A stretch of DNA of 26,094 nt from JBCCMB01 sp039026555 (GTDB taxonomy: Bacteria; Pseudomonadota; Alphaproteobacteria; Caulobacterales; Hyphomonadaceae), in the NCBI GenBank assembly GCA_039026555.1, contig JBCCMB010000026.1:1-26094 (forward strand). Reading direction: 5' to 3'. Made by a program: the position numbers and the translations under genes. The notes beneath the pieces were generated by a model. It was not told the DNA's origin. It did not search any database and worked only from the letters and a program-made list of their open reading frames with translations. How positions within the stretch are numbered: the first letter of the stretch is position 1; the number at the start of each line of letters is the position of its first letter. Of the stretch, positions 1-7,794 are shown piece by piece.

Positions 1-2
1 GC

Positions 3-239
3 CTTAGTTTAGGGAAAAACTCGCAGAGAAAGCCGCCGCTAGAAAGGGACTTTTTCAGCGCAAGGCGTCCGGAGTCTGCGGCGGTCAACAACATCAAAAC
101 CGCCAAGTATCCAACGTCGGCGATCCGCCCGCCGAACTCGCAACTCGAGACGCAGAAATTCACAGATACATTTGTATGGACAGCGCCGGATTGGCGAACA
201 TCTATGGTTGAAACCGTCGCCTCAATTTTGAGCAAGTAA
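3..239 (+). CDS. rmlD: dTDP-4-dehydrorhamnose reductase, C-terminal fragment (rmlD-like, runs in from left edge)
   Basis: An open frame with no start in the window ends at TAA 237-239. Its last ~55 residues carry the typical RmlD C-terminus: TAKYPTSAIRPPNSQLET, then a KF...F pattern and a final PDW helix. RmlD makes dTDP-L-rhamnose by NADPH reduction of the 4-keto intermediate, for surface polysaccharide. The first ~25 residues (codons 3-75) resemble the family poorly, so an old frameshift or a diverged segment upstream is possible. Without the left flank I cannot say whether the gene is intact. It is on the same strand as ureD, with 64 bp between them, but it has no functional link to urease. 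Confidence 0.65.
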   Translation, partial: LSLGKNSQRKPPLERDFFSARRPESAAVNNIKTAKYPTSAIRPPNSQLETQKFTDTFVWTAPDWRTSMVETVASILSK

Positions 240-303
240 GCGCAGGCCGGCCAAATACCACGAATGATTTGACCGCACTCGCTTTGCACGCTCCGATGCC
301 TTC

Positions 304-1167
304 ATGTCCTCTTCGGTTTCACAATCGCAAGCCGCCGCCGCGGTCGAATTGCAGCGCAGCGTCGGCGTGGGCCGTTTGTCGGCGGGCGTATTGGACGGCA
401 AGACACGGGTAAAGCGCGTCTATCAAGAAGGCGCGTTCAAACTACGCTTCCCGCGTCGCGCGTTCGACGCGGATTTAGACGCTGTGATCATCAACACTGC
501 GGGCGGCCTAACCGGCGGCGACCAGTTTGAATTTCACGCAAACATTCAATCCGGCGCGGATGTGACGCTGACCACCCAGGCCTGCGAGCGCGTCTATCGC
601 TCAATCGGTCCAAACGCGACCTATGATATCGATCTTAGCGTCGCGGCCGACGCGCGGCTCTTCTGGGCGCCGCAGGAAACCATCCTGTTCGATCGCGCGC
701 GATTTCGCCGAAGCCTGAATGTCGATTTAGCCCCGGGCGCGGATTTCTTAGCTCTGGAGGCCGCCATTTGGGGTCGAACTGATATGGGTGAGAACGTTGT
801 TCAAGGAGCTTTCGAAGATCGTTGGACCGTAAAATCAGAAGGCCGGCCCATCCATGTCGAAGCCGTCAAATTGGATGGCGCCGTCCGCGCTCAGCTCGAT
901 CAGCCGGCGATCGCGAATGGCGATGTCGCGACCGCAACTCTGCTTCATGTTTCCAAAAACGCTGAGGAGGCGCTTAAAGCGTGCCGGCAAACAATCGCGC
1001 AATCCCCGAAGATCACTGGAGGGGCGTCGTATTGGCCGGTCGATGCCTGGGGCAAATTACTTATACGATTGACTGCGCCGTCAGGGTACGAGTTGAGAAA
1101 AGCGCTGCTAGAGCTGATGATGGCGATCCGAGGGCCGTCCGGCGTCCCGCGAAGCTGGGGGTTTTAA
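304..1167 (+). CDS. ureD: Urease accessory protein UreD
   Basis: 287 aa, the usual UreD length. UreD forms the scaffold with UreF and UreG that delivers nickel to apo-urease in the cytoplasm. The conserved NTAGGLTGGDQ block is at residues 64-74, followed by the ACERVYRS segment near 93-100. ATG 304 is the only usable start: an in-frame stop lies at 265-267 and no other start lies between. No clear Shine-Dalgarno sequence precedes it. It is the first gene of ureDABCEFG, the order common in Alphaproteobacteria. I see no convincing promoter or NtrC/sigma-54 site in the 64 bp upstream, so the operon promoter may lie inside the rmlD tail or be of a type I cannot recognise. Confidence 0.95.
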   Translation: MSSSVSQSQAAAAVELQRSVGVGRLSAGVLDGKTRVKRVYQEGAFKLRFPRRAFDADLDAVIINTAGGLTGGDQFEFHANIQSGADVTLTTQACERVYRSIGPNATYDIDLSVAADARLFWAPQETILFDRARFRRSLNVDLAPGADFLALEAAIWGRTDMGENVVQGAFEDRWTVKSEGRPIHVEAVKLDGAVRAQLDQPAIANGDVATATLLHVSKNAEEALKACRQTIAQSPKITGGASYWPVDAWGKLLIRLTAPSGYELRKALLELMMAIRGPSGVPRSWGF

Positions 1168-1193
1168 GGCGTTGAAGAGGGTGAAGACGCGAC

Positions 1194-1496
1194 ATGCATT
1201 TAACGCCGCGTGAGAAAGACAAATTGCTCATCGCCATGGCGGCCCAAATGGCGCATCGCCGGCTGGAGCGCGGCGTAAAGCTGAACCATCCCGAGGCGAT
1301 CGCCATAATTTCTGATTTCGTTGTCGAGGGCGCGCGGGACGGCCGCAGCGTCGCCGAATTGATGGACGTCGCGGCGAATGTCGTCTCGCGCGACCAAGTT
1401 ATGGCGGGCGTCGCGGAAATGATCCCCGAAATCCAAGTCGAAGCCACGTTTCCCGACGGCGTGAAACTCGTCACAGTCCACGAGCCGATCCGATGA
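1194..1496 (+). CDS. ureA: Urease subunit gamma
   Basis: 100 aa, standard length for the separate gamma subunit. It has the N-terminal LTPREKDKLL block (residues 3-12), the RRLERGVKLNHPEA region, and the usual ending with FPDGVKLVTVHEPI. With UreB and UreC it forms the (ABC)3 urease that hydrolyses urea to ammonia and carbamate. A purine-rich ribosome site (GAAGAGGG) lies about 10 nt before ATG 1194. The stop overlaps an ATG at 1493 (ATGA), so translation of the following small gene may be coupled to it. Confidence 0.97.
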   Translation: MHLTPREKDKLLIAMAAQMAHRRLERGVKLNHPEAIAIISDFVVEGARDGRSVAELMDVAANVVSRDQVMAGVAEMIPEIQVEATFPDGVKLVTVHEPIR

Positions 1497-1507
1497 AAGG
1501 CCGCGAT

Positions 1508-1705
1508 ATGAAACCAATCTCCGCTCTTTTTGTTGTCGCCTTGCCGACGCCCATAGCCCATGCGCACGCTTCAGCCGAACCCCACATCCATGTATGGGGA
1601 AGCGTGGTGTTCGCAGCGATCCTTATCGGAGGCTGCGCTTGGATCGGATTGAGAATGCGCAAAAAGGAGCGCGCGCCAATCCGCAAAAAGGACCGGCGCG
1701 GATGA
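1508..1705 (+). CDS. Small membrane or exported protein between ureA and ureB
   Basis: 65 aa from ATG 1508. I chose this start because AAAGG at 1496-1500 sits 7 nt upstream. An alternative ATG at 1493 overlaps the ureA stop and adds five residues. The N-terminus looks like a signal peptide ending in AHAHA, followed by a short His-containing stretch (EPHIHVWG), one hydrophobic helix (about 20 residues) and a strongly basic tail (RMRKKERAPIRKKDRRG). Topology would put the histidines outside and the basic tail in the cytoplasm. The stop overlaps the ureB start (ATGA at 1702-1705), so the gene is wired into the operon. I do not recognise a named family. A role in nickel handling or in tethering urease to the membrane is only a guess. 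Confidence 0.75.
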   Translation: MKPISALFVVALPTPIAHAHASAEPHIHVWGSVVFAAILIGGCAWIGLRMRKKERAPIRKKDRRG

Positions 1706-2007
1706 TCCCGGGCGAGATCCAACTCGCGGACGGCGATATCGAACTTAACTCCGGCCAAGACAAATTGACGCTCAAAGTGTCGAATTCGGGCGACCGGCCT
1801 GTGCAGGTCGGATCGCATTATCATTTCTTCGAAGCCAATCCGGCCTTGGAGTTTGATCGTGGCGCAGCGCGGGGCATGCGGCTCGACATTGCGGCGGGAA
1901 CCGCCGTCCGCTTCGAGCCCGGCCAAGCGCGCGATGTGACGTTAACGCCGGTTCTAGGCGCGCGCCGCATATTTGGGTTCCGGCAAGCGATTATGGGCGC
2001 GCTTTAG
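1702..2007 (+). CDS. ureB: Urease subunit beta
   Basis: 101 aa. Begins MIPGEI, the family's canonical start, and contains GSHYHFFEAN (residues 37-46), FDR, GMRLDIAAGTAVRFEPG and the C-terminal GFR block. ATG 1702 is preferred over an upstream in-frame start at 1594, because the upstream 36 codons do not resemble UreB and overlap the small membrane gene. AAAAAGGA at 1685-1692 serves as ribosome site. The start overlaps the stop of the preceding small gene by ATGA, and the stop is 2 nt before ureC. Confidence 0.96.
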   Translation: MIPGEIQLADGDIELNSGQDKLTLKVSNSGDRPVQVGSHYHFFEANPALEFDRGAARGMRLDIAAGTAVRFEPGQARDVTLTPVLGARRIFGFRQAIMGAL

Positions 2008-2009
2008 CG

Positions 2010-3719
2010 ATGTCGACTTTATCTCGCGCAGCTTATGTTTCCATGTACGGCCCGACCAAGGGCGACAAAGTCCGCTTGGCCGATACAGAGCTCTTCATCG
2101 AAGTTGAATCCGATCTCGCCATTCCCGGCGAAGAAGTGAAATTCGGCGGCGGCAAAGTGCTCCGCGATGGGATGGGACAATCCCAAACCTCGCGCGCGGA
2201 GGGCGCGGTCGACACGGTGATCACCAATGCCCTCGTGGTTGATTACACCGGTATATTTAAAGCCGATATCGGGCTGAAGGATGGCCGCATCGCCGCTATC
2301 GGAAAGGCGGGAAATCCCGATACGCAGCCCGGCGTCAGTATCATTGTCGGGCCCGGCACAGAAGCAGTCGCCGGCGAAGGCAAAATCCTGACCGCCGGCG
2401 GGATCGACGCGCACATCCATTTCATCTGCCCTCAGCAGATCGAAGAAGCGCTGATGAGCGGCGTCACCACAATGGTCGGCGGCGGCACCGGTCCGGCGCA
2501 TGGCACGCTGGCGACGACGTGTACGCCCGGCCCCTGGCATATCGCGCGTATGATCCAGGCGGCGGACGCTTTTCCGATGAATTTGGCGTTCTCGGGCAAG
2601 GGTAATGCGTCCCAACCAGCGGCGCTGGAAGAAATGGTGCGCGGCGGCGCGGCGGCGCTGAAGCTCCATGAAGACTGGGGCACGACGCCCGGCGCGATCG
2701 ATTGCTGCTTGAGCGTTGCGGACGCGTTCGACGTGCAGGTGATGATCCACACCGACACGCTCAATGAAAGCGGGTTTGTGGAAAGCACGCTAGACGCGAT
2801 CGCCGGACGCACCATCCACGCCTTTCACACGGAGGGCGCAGGCGGCGGGCATGCGCCGGACATCATCAAAGTTTGCGGGTTCGATAACATTATCCCCTCC
2901 TCCACCAACCCGACGCGCCCCTATACGGTCAACACGGTGGCGGAGCATTTGGACATGTTGATGGTATGCCATCATCTGGATCCCGCCATCGCCGAAGACG
3001 TCGCCTTCGCCGAAAGCCGCATTCGCAAAGAGACCATCGCGGCGGAGGACATCCTCCACGATATGGGCGCGTTTTCGATTATCGCATCCGACAGCCAGGC
3101 TATGGGTCGCGTCGGCGAGGTGTTGATCCGCACCTGGCAAACCGCCGACAAGATGAAGCGCCAGCGCGGCCGCTTGCCTGAAGAAACGGGCGATAACGAC
3201 AATGAACGTGTGAAACGCTATATCGCGAAATACACCATCAATCCCGCCATCGCGCAGGGCTTTGCGCATGAAACGGGGTCGATCGAAATCGGCAAGCGTG
3301 CGGATTTGGTCTTGTGGTCGCCGGCCTTTTTCGGCGTAAAGCCGGACATGGTGTTAATCGGCGGCATGATCGCTGCCGCGCCGATGGGCGACCCCAACGC
3401 CTCCGTCCCGACCCCGCAACCCGTGCACATGCGGCCTATGTTCGGCGCGTATGGCGGCGCGCTCGCGGCTACGGCGGTCACCTACGTCTCACAAGCGGCG
3501 ATGGATGACGGACTTCAAGACGCGTTGGGCCTGCAAAAACAATTGCTGGCTGTCACCAACACACGCGGCGGCATCGGCAAATCCGCGATGAAACTCAACG
3601 CCTATCTGCCGGAAATAGACGTGGATCCTGAAACCTATGAGGTCCGCGCCGATGGCGAGCTGTTGACCTGCGAGCCGGCGGAGATCGTTCCGATGGCCCA
3701 GCGCTATTTCCTGTTCTAA
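2010..3719 (+). CDS. ureC: Urease subunit alpha (catalytic)
   Basis: 569 aa, full length. All nickel ligands are visible: His135 and His137 (AHIHFICPQQ), the carbamylated Lys218 (ALKLHEDWG), His247 (HTDTLNES), His273 (FHTEGAGGGHAPD) and Asp361 (ASDSQAMGR). The mobile-flap pair Cys320-His321 (MVCHHLD) is also present. Each is one higher than in the Klebsiella enzyme as I recall its numbering. The protein should be an active cytoplasmic urease once loaded with nickel. It starts 2 nt after ureB, so it is probably translated from the same message. Nothing is missing or truncated. Confidence 0.98.
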   Translation: MSTLSRAAYVSMYGPTKGDKVRLADTELFIEVESDLAIPGEEVKFGGGKVLRDGMGQSQTSRAEGAVDTVITNALVVDYTGIFKADIGLKDGRIAAIGKAGNPDTQPGVSIIVGPGTEAVAGEGKILTAGGIDAHIHFICPQQIEEALMSGVTTMVGGGTGPAHGTLATTCTPGPWHIARMIQAADAFPMNLAFSGKGNASQPAALEEMVRGGAAALKLHEDWGTTPGAIDCCLSVADAFDVQVMIHTDTLNESGFVESTLDAIAGRTIHAFHTEGAGGGHAPDIIKVCGFDNIIPSSTNPTRPYTVNTVAEHLDMLMVCHHLDPAIAEDVAFAESRIRKETIAAEDILHDMGAFSIIASDSQAMGRVGEVLIRTWQTADKMKRQRGRLPEETGDNDNERVKRYIAKYTINPAIAQGFAHETGSIEIGKRADLVLWSPAFFGVKPDMVLIGGMIAAAPMGDPNASVPTPQPVHMRPMFGAYGGALAATAVTYVSQAAMDDGLQDALGLQKQLLAVTNTRGGIGKSAMKLNAYLPEIDVDPETYEVRADGELLTCEPAEIVPMAQRYFLF

Positions 3720-3722
3720 CCC

Positions 3723-4163
3723 ATGCGCGCGACCGGAATCACACGCGAGTTTTCATCGCCCGCCGATACGATCACGCTGGATGAGACAGATCGGCGTCGC
3801 CGGCGGGTTCGGATGGTGTCGGATGGCGGAATTGAGTTTTTACTCGATCTCCCAGAGACGCGGCTCTTACGCCAAGGCGACGGGTTGGCGCTGGAGGATG
3901 GGAGGATCATCGAAGTGCGCGCCGCGCCCGAGGCGCTCTATCTGGTGACGGCGAAGAACGCGCAACATTTGCTCGCGCTGGCCTGGCAGATCGGCAATCG
4001 GCATTTGCCGGCTCAGATCGAATCCGACCGCATCCTTATTCGCCAAGACCATGTCATCAAAGACATGCTGGAAGGTCTCGGCGCGGAGGTACGGCCCGTG
4101 ACAGCGGGCTTCGATCCGGAGGGCGGCGCCTACGCCAAGCCGCATCACCACGCCCATGGCTAG
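3723..4163 (+). CDS. ureE: Urease accessory protein UreE (nickel chaperone)
   Basis: 146 aa, typical. Residues 91-97 are GNRHLPA and 109-116 are DHVIKDML, both conserved in the UreE metal-binding domain. The C-terminus has only a short His tail (HHHAH), much less than the long His-rich tails of some UreE proteins. It therefore probably delivers nickel to UreG and stores little. Residues 24-30 are an unusual run of arginines. It starts 3 nt after ureC, and its last 8 nt overlap ureF, which begins at 4156. Confidence 0.95.
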   Translation: MRATGITREFSSPADTITLDETDRRRRRVRMVSDGGIEFLLDLPETRLLRQGDGLALEDGRIIEVRAAPEALYLVTAKNAQHLLALAWQIGNRHLPAQIESDRILIRQDHVIKDMLEGLGAEVRPVTAGFDPEGGAYAKPHHHAHG

Positions 4164-4833
4164 CGATCCAAACGGCCTTACCGATCAAGGCGTCATTCGC
4201 CTGATGACGTGGTTGTCGCCCGCCTTCCCGGTTGGCGGGTTCGCCTATAGCCAGGGGCTTGAGACAGCTTTCGCAACGGATCGTATCGCCGACGTGCAAG
4301 CGCTGGAAGACTGGCTTCGAGTTCAGCTCATGCAGGGGTCAATTTGGAATGACGCGATCTACTGCGCCGAAAGCTGGCGCGTCGCAAAAGATGCGGAAGC
4401 TCTCCAAGCGCTCGCGGATCATTGCGAGGCGTTCGCTAATGGCGCGGAACGGCGGGATGAGAGTGTCGCGCAAGGCGACGCGTTTCTAACGGCGGCCGGC
4501 GCTTGGGCTTCAGATGGAGACGCCACGCTGAGTTCAGCGCCCATGCCGGTCGCCGTGGGCGCGGTCGCCGGTCGTCGTAACATTCCGCTTCAACCGACGC
4601 TCAGCGCCTATCTGCACACCCTGGTCAGCGCATCCGTCCAAGCGGCGCTGCGGCTCGGTCGGCTCGGCCAGCAAGACGGCGTTCGACTGCTCGCGGCGCT
4701 GGAGGCGGACATTCTCAAAACCGCAAAGAGAGCTGCTGGCTCAAGCTTAGAAGATCTTGGCGGATGCACCTTCATCGCCGACATTATGAGCTTGCAGCAC
4801 GAAACACTTCCGTCGAGGATTTTTAGATCATGA
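4156..4833 (+). CDS. ureF: Urease accessory protein UreF
   Basis: 225 aa. Signature SPAFPVGGFAYSQGLE near residues 21-36 is diagnostic of UreF, and the rest is helical as in the family. UreF joins UreD and UreG in the activation complex and gates GTP hydrolysis by UreG. It overlaps ureE by 8 nt and ureG by 4 nt (ATGA), so translational coupling is likely. No oddities seen. Confidence 0.95.
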   Translation: MASDPNGLTDQGVIRLMTWLSPAFPVGGFAYSQGLETAFATDRIADVQALEDWLRVQLMQGSIWNDAIYCAESWRVAKDAEALQALADHCEAFANGAERRDESVAQGDAFLTAAGAWASDGDATLSSAPMPVAVGAVAGRRNIPLQPTLSAYLHTLVSASVQAALRLGRLGQQDGVRLLAALEADILKTAKRAAGSSLEDLGGCTFIADIMSLQHETLPSRIFRS

Positions 4834-5444
4834 GCGCAACAAGCAATGGGCCCCTACGCGTCGGCATCGGCGGTCCAGTCGGCACAGGCAAAACGACGCT
4901 GACCGCGCAATTGTGTCGCGCTATGCGCGATAGCCTCTCGATCGGCGTCGTCACCAACGACATCTACACCCAGGAAGACGCCGAGGCTTTGACGCGCATG
5001 CAGGCCCTTTCTTCGGATCGCATCGAAGGCGTAGAGACGGGCGGCTGTCCACACACAGCGATCCGCGAAGACGCCTCCATCAATCTTCGCGCGATCGAAA
5101 CGCTGAAATCGCGCCATTCGGATCTCGACCTCATCCTGATCGAAAGCGGCGGCGACAACCTCGCGGCGACCTTCTCGCCGGAACTCGCGGACTTATCGCT
5201 CTACGTCATCTCAGTGTGCCAAGGCGACGATATCCCCCGCAAGGGCGGCCCCGCCATTACTCGGTCTGATTTGCTTGTCATCAATAAAACCGACCTCGCA
5301 GGCCCGGTAGGTGCGGATTTGAATCGAATGGAGGCGGACGCAATGGAAGCGCGAGGATCACGTCCCGTTTTGATGACGAACCTGAAGACGACCGATGGCG
5401 CCGACAAGGTCGTGGACTTCCTTCGCATGCACGGAGGGCTCTAG
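4830..5444 (+). CDS. ureG: Urease accessory GTPase UreG
   Basis: 204 aa. P-loop GPVGTGKT at residues 15-22, metal-binding Cys73-Pro-His75, ESGGDN at 105-110 and the guanine-specificity NKTD at 152-155. UreG is the SIMIBI-class GTPase that powers nickel insertion into urease. It is the last canonical gene of the operon. A ribosome site for the next gene lies inside its final codons (GGAGGG at 5433-5438), so the downstream reading frame was probably part of the same message at least at some time. Confidence 0.97.
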   Translation: MSATSNGPLRVGIGGPVGTGKTTLTAQLCRAMRDSLSIGVVTNDIYTQEDAEALTRMQALSSDRIEGVETGGCPHTAIREDASINLRAIETLKSRHSDLDLILIESGGDNLAATFSPELADLSLYVISVCQGDDIPRKGGPAITRSDLLVINKTDLAGPVGADLNRMEADAMEARGSRPVLMTNLKTTDGADKVVDFLRMHGGL

Positions 5445-5448
5445 CCTG
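5433..5448 (+). promoter_or_regulatory. Strong ribosome binding site in front of a CTG start codon
   Basis: GGAGGG (5433-5438) lies 7 nt before CTG 5446-5448, ideal spacing. No ATG, GTG or TTG in the right frame occurs close by: the nearest ATG (5395) is 51 nt upstream inside ureG, and no in-frame start follows until well beyond the signal peptide. Starting at CTG gives a compact signal peptide. This makes CTG the best start for the gene that follows. Confidence 0.55.
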
Positions 5449-6195
5449 ATCGCCCCGCGCGCCATCCTCTGTCTCGCTGCAAGCGCGCTTGCAGCGACAG
5501 CCGCATTCGCGGACGAAAGACCCAATTGTGCATTGTCGGCGTTCTCCGGCCGCGATTTGGATGGGGAGATCTACGCCCTCAATTTTCGGATCGATTATGA
5601 GCCGCTTTGTCCGGACGCCCATTGCGCCGTGAAAGCGGCCTCGCAGAGCATTCTCTATCAGGAGAGCGAGCTTCGCATTGGCGATAGATCCGAGACGGTC
5701 GCGCTCACGCTGGAGATTTCAACGGACGAACACGTCGGGCGAGAGGAGACGCCTTCAACGCTCGCGTCGACGAGCTTGGACATGGCGCATTTGGAAATGG
5801 GCGCGCGCGGATTTACACGGCTGACCCAAGCGCTTGGAGGCGAACGGGCGGCGTTTGTGCGCTTCGCCAAACGAGGTGAGAACGACGCGGCGCTTCTCGC
5901 CTTGTCAAACGCGGAAGTGTTTGAGCTAAAATCCTTCGCGCCGCCGACAAGCATTTTTACCTACGCCGACCTTAACGCCTTCGTCCCTGAGACCGAAAAG
6001 CGCATGACGCCTCAGGCGCTTGCTTTGTCGCCCGCTCCGGGTCTCAATACATTCCTGCGCTTTGAAACAGCGGACGGCGCATATTTAGAGCTGGGTCCAA
6101 TTGACGACGACGTCTCTAAACTCATTCAAACGCATCAAACTGTCCGCTTTGAGGCGCTAACCGACATGACGTCGGGCGCATGTGCGCTGGACTAA
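5446..6195 (+). CDS. Exported protein of unknown function following ureG
   Basis: 249 aa if translation starts at CTG 5446. The alternative ATG 5395 adds 17 residues that would spoil the signal peptide. Residues 1-22 form a signal peptide ending AAFA, so the mature protein should be periplasmic. The mature part has four cysteines (about 28, 56, 61 and 246), enough for two disulfides, and is mostly acidic and polar with beta-rich patterns. No catalytic motif or family is recognised. It lies 1 nt after ureG, so co-transcription with urease is likely. A 24-bp palindrome falls inside the signal-peptide codons and could affect expression. Codon use looks like that of its neighbours and the frame is open throughout, which supports a real gene. 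Confidence 0.7.
   Translation: MIAPRAILCLAASALAATAAFADERPNCALSAFSGRDLDGEIYALNFRIDYEPLCPDAHCAVKAASQSILYQESELRIGDRSETVALTLEISTDEHVGREETPSTLASTSLDMAHLEMGARGFTRLTQALGGERAAFVRFAKRGENDAALLALSNAEVFELKSFAPPTSIFTYADLNAFVPETEKRMTPQALALSPAPGLNTFLRFETADGAYLELGPIDDDVSKLIQTHQTVRFEALTDMTSGACALD
5474..5497. repeat. 24-bp perfect palindrome (10-bp stem, 4-nt loop as RNA)
   Basis: The left arm TCGCTGCAAGCG (5474-5485) is followed directly by its exact reverse complement (5486-5497). Folded as RNA this gives a 10-bp GC-rich stem with a CGCG loop. With a 2-nt bulge the pairing extends further to flanking CTGTC/GACAG. No T-run follows, so it is not a classic intrinsic terminator. It begins 28 nt after the proposed CTG start, within the codons of an Ala/Leu-rich signal peptide, which could partly explain it. 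Confidence 0.8.
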
Positions 6196-6303
6196 ACGCG
6201 CCCTACGTCATTTGCCCCATTGGCGCGGCCATACCCGCCGGGGCTAGTGTTGTATCGTGCGGAAATTGCGAAAACCGCCGCAGAAGACGTGGAAATCGAG
6301 AGT

Positions 6304-7794
6304 ATGGGCATCAAAATCACAGCATTGAGCGCGGCGTTCGCATTCGCGTCTCTTGCAGGCGTCTCCGCGATGCCGCTCGCCCTTTCGCAAACCGCCGAGA
6401 CAGAAGAAGAAGAACTTGTCGATCTTCCTGGCTGGCTTGAGCGCAAAACGGGAAGCCTGTCTGAAGAACAAAAAGACTATCTAAGGTCTAAAAGCGCGGA
6501 ACGGTTCACCGGCACCCGCGAGAAACTCTATCAGCGCTTAGAAAACCGCAATGAAGAGCAGATCGAAGCCTTCGTCGCAGGCATGATGTCGGTGGAGGAA
6601 GCATCAGCTTTCAATCCCGAGACCGATATGGCCTCGATCCCGATGAATACGGAGTCGTCCGGCTTTAATTCCTGGAAGGTGATGAACCCCCGCGCAATGA
6701 ACCCCGAGCGGGAGCCTGGGCCATTCTCTGTCAGCTATTACGCCAATAGCCGCCGCGCCGGCATTCGAACCTTCGCCGATGCTCCGATTGCGGTTTATCC
6801 GGAAGATCTGATCGCAGGTAACGTCGACGTCGCAATCGTCGGCGCGCCGCTGGACATGGGCTCCTATCATCGCGGGCAGAAATTCGGCCCTATGGCGATG
6901 CGCAATGAGGGCGGCGCCGGCGGGGTGGACATGTACACCATGGTCAATCCGTCCAAAGAGCTGAACATTGTCGACTATGGCGATATCGCTATCGACAATA
7001 TGAGCACCGAAATATCGGTTCAGCATGTGCGCGAACGTATTCGCGAGATCGCTGAAACCGGCGCCATTCCCTTCATCGTCGGCGGCGACCATAGTTTGGA
7101 ATATCCCGATATCGCGGGTCTCGCCGACGTACACGGCAAGGGCAGTTTCGGCGTCGTCCATTTCGACAGCCATTTCGACGCCGGCAAGGATCGCCCGCAT
7201 TTTTTGACGCACGGACAACCGGTCTATCGCGCCATTAAGGAAGGCCATGTAAAGGGCGAAAACTTTGTCCAAGTCGGCTTGCGCGGCGCCTGGCCTTCGG
7301 CGGATGGGTTTGAATGGATGCGCAATAACGGCCTGCGCTACCACACCATGCCGAAAGTGGAAAAATACGGCTGGCCCGCGGTGATGGAAGAAGCGCTTGC
7401 GGATGCGCGCGAAGGCACGGAAAAGCTCTTTATCTCATTTGACGTCGACGTGTTGGATCCCGCCTTCGTGCCGGGTACGGGCACTCCCGTCCCTGGCGGA
7501 CTGACGATGCGCGAGGCGATCCCGATTGTCCGGGGTCTTTGCTCGGAAAGCGATGTTATCGGTTTTGAGATTGTTGAGCTGGCGCCCAATCTGGACAGCA
7601 CTTATCGCTCAGCGCTCAACTCAAACTTTATCATGCACGCCTGCCTAACCGGCGTCGCTATGCGCAAAAAGGGCATCACCGACGGCGGCTATCTGTCGGA
7701 GCTGACGACCGAAGACATGCAGCCTGAAGCCGGCATTGAAGGCCGAGAGAAAGGCCTCGCGGAAGAGATCGACGTAAATTACGGAAAGCCTTGA
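6304..7794 (+). CDS. Exported arginase/agmatinase-family hydrolase (ureohydrolase)
   Basis: 496 aa from ATG 6304. An upstream in-frame TTG (6220) would bury the signal peptide. Residues 1-29 look like a signal peptide (hydrophobic core, then AMPLALS), and an acidic, helical extension of about 120 residues precedes the catalytic domain. All six metal ligands of the ureohydrolase fold are present: His263 (GGDHS), Asp288, His290 and Asp292 (DSHFDAG), Asp380 and Asp382 (FDVDVLDP). Members release urea from arginine, agmatine, guanidinobutyrate or guanidine. The substrate cannot be read from sequence. Being between urease and urea uptake genes, it most likely feeds urea into the pathway. Export is unusual for this family and is inferred only from the N-terminus. 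The 108 bp before it show no clear promoter or strong ribosome site. Confidence 0.88.
   Translation: MGIKITALSAAFAFASLAGVSAMPLALSQTAETEEEELVDLPGWLERKTGSLSEEQKDYLRSKSAERFTGTREKLYQRLENRNEEQIEAFVAGMMSVEEASAFNPETDMASIPMNTESSGFNSWKVMNPRAMNPEREPGPFSVSYYANSRRAGIRTFADAPIAVYPEDLIAGNVDVAIVGAPLDMGSYHRGQKFGPMAMRNEGGAGGVDMYTMVNPSKELNIVDYGDIAIDNMSTEISVQHVRERIREIAETGAIPFIVGGDHSLEYPDIAGLADVHGKGSFGVVHFDSHFDAGKDRPHFLTHGQPVYRAIKEGHVKGENFVQVGLRGAWPSADGFEWMRNNGLRYHTMPKVEKYGWPAVMEEALADAREGTEKLFISFDVDVLDPAFVPGTGTPVPGGLTMREAIPIVRGLCSESDVIGFEIVELAPNLDSTYRSALNSNFIMHACLTGVAMRKKGITDGGYLSELTTEDMQPEAGIEGREKGLAEEIDVNYGKP

Noticed and set aside
246..253. GGCCGGCC palindrome before ureD
   Set aside because: Eight GC bases in GC-rich DNA are expected by chance and no repeat of it was noticed near other starts.
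2019..2750. 243-codon minus-strand frame opposite ureC
   Set aside because: Shadow of ureC; composition rich in Arg, His and Ala with no recognisable motif.
6604..7344. 246-codon minus-strand frame opposite the ureohydrolase
   Set aside because: Shadow frame; the plus strand carries all six metal ligands of the real gene.
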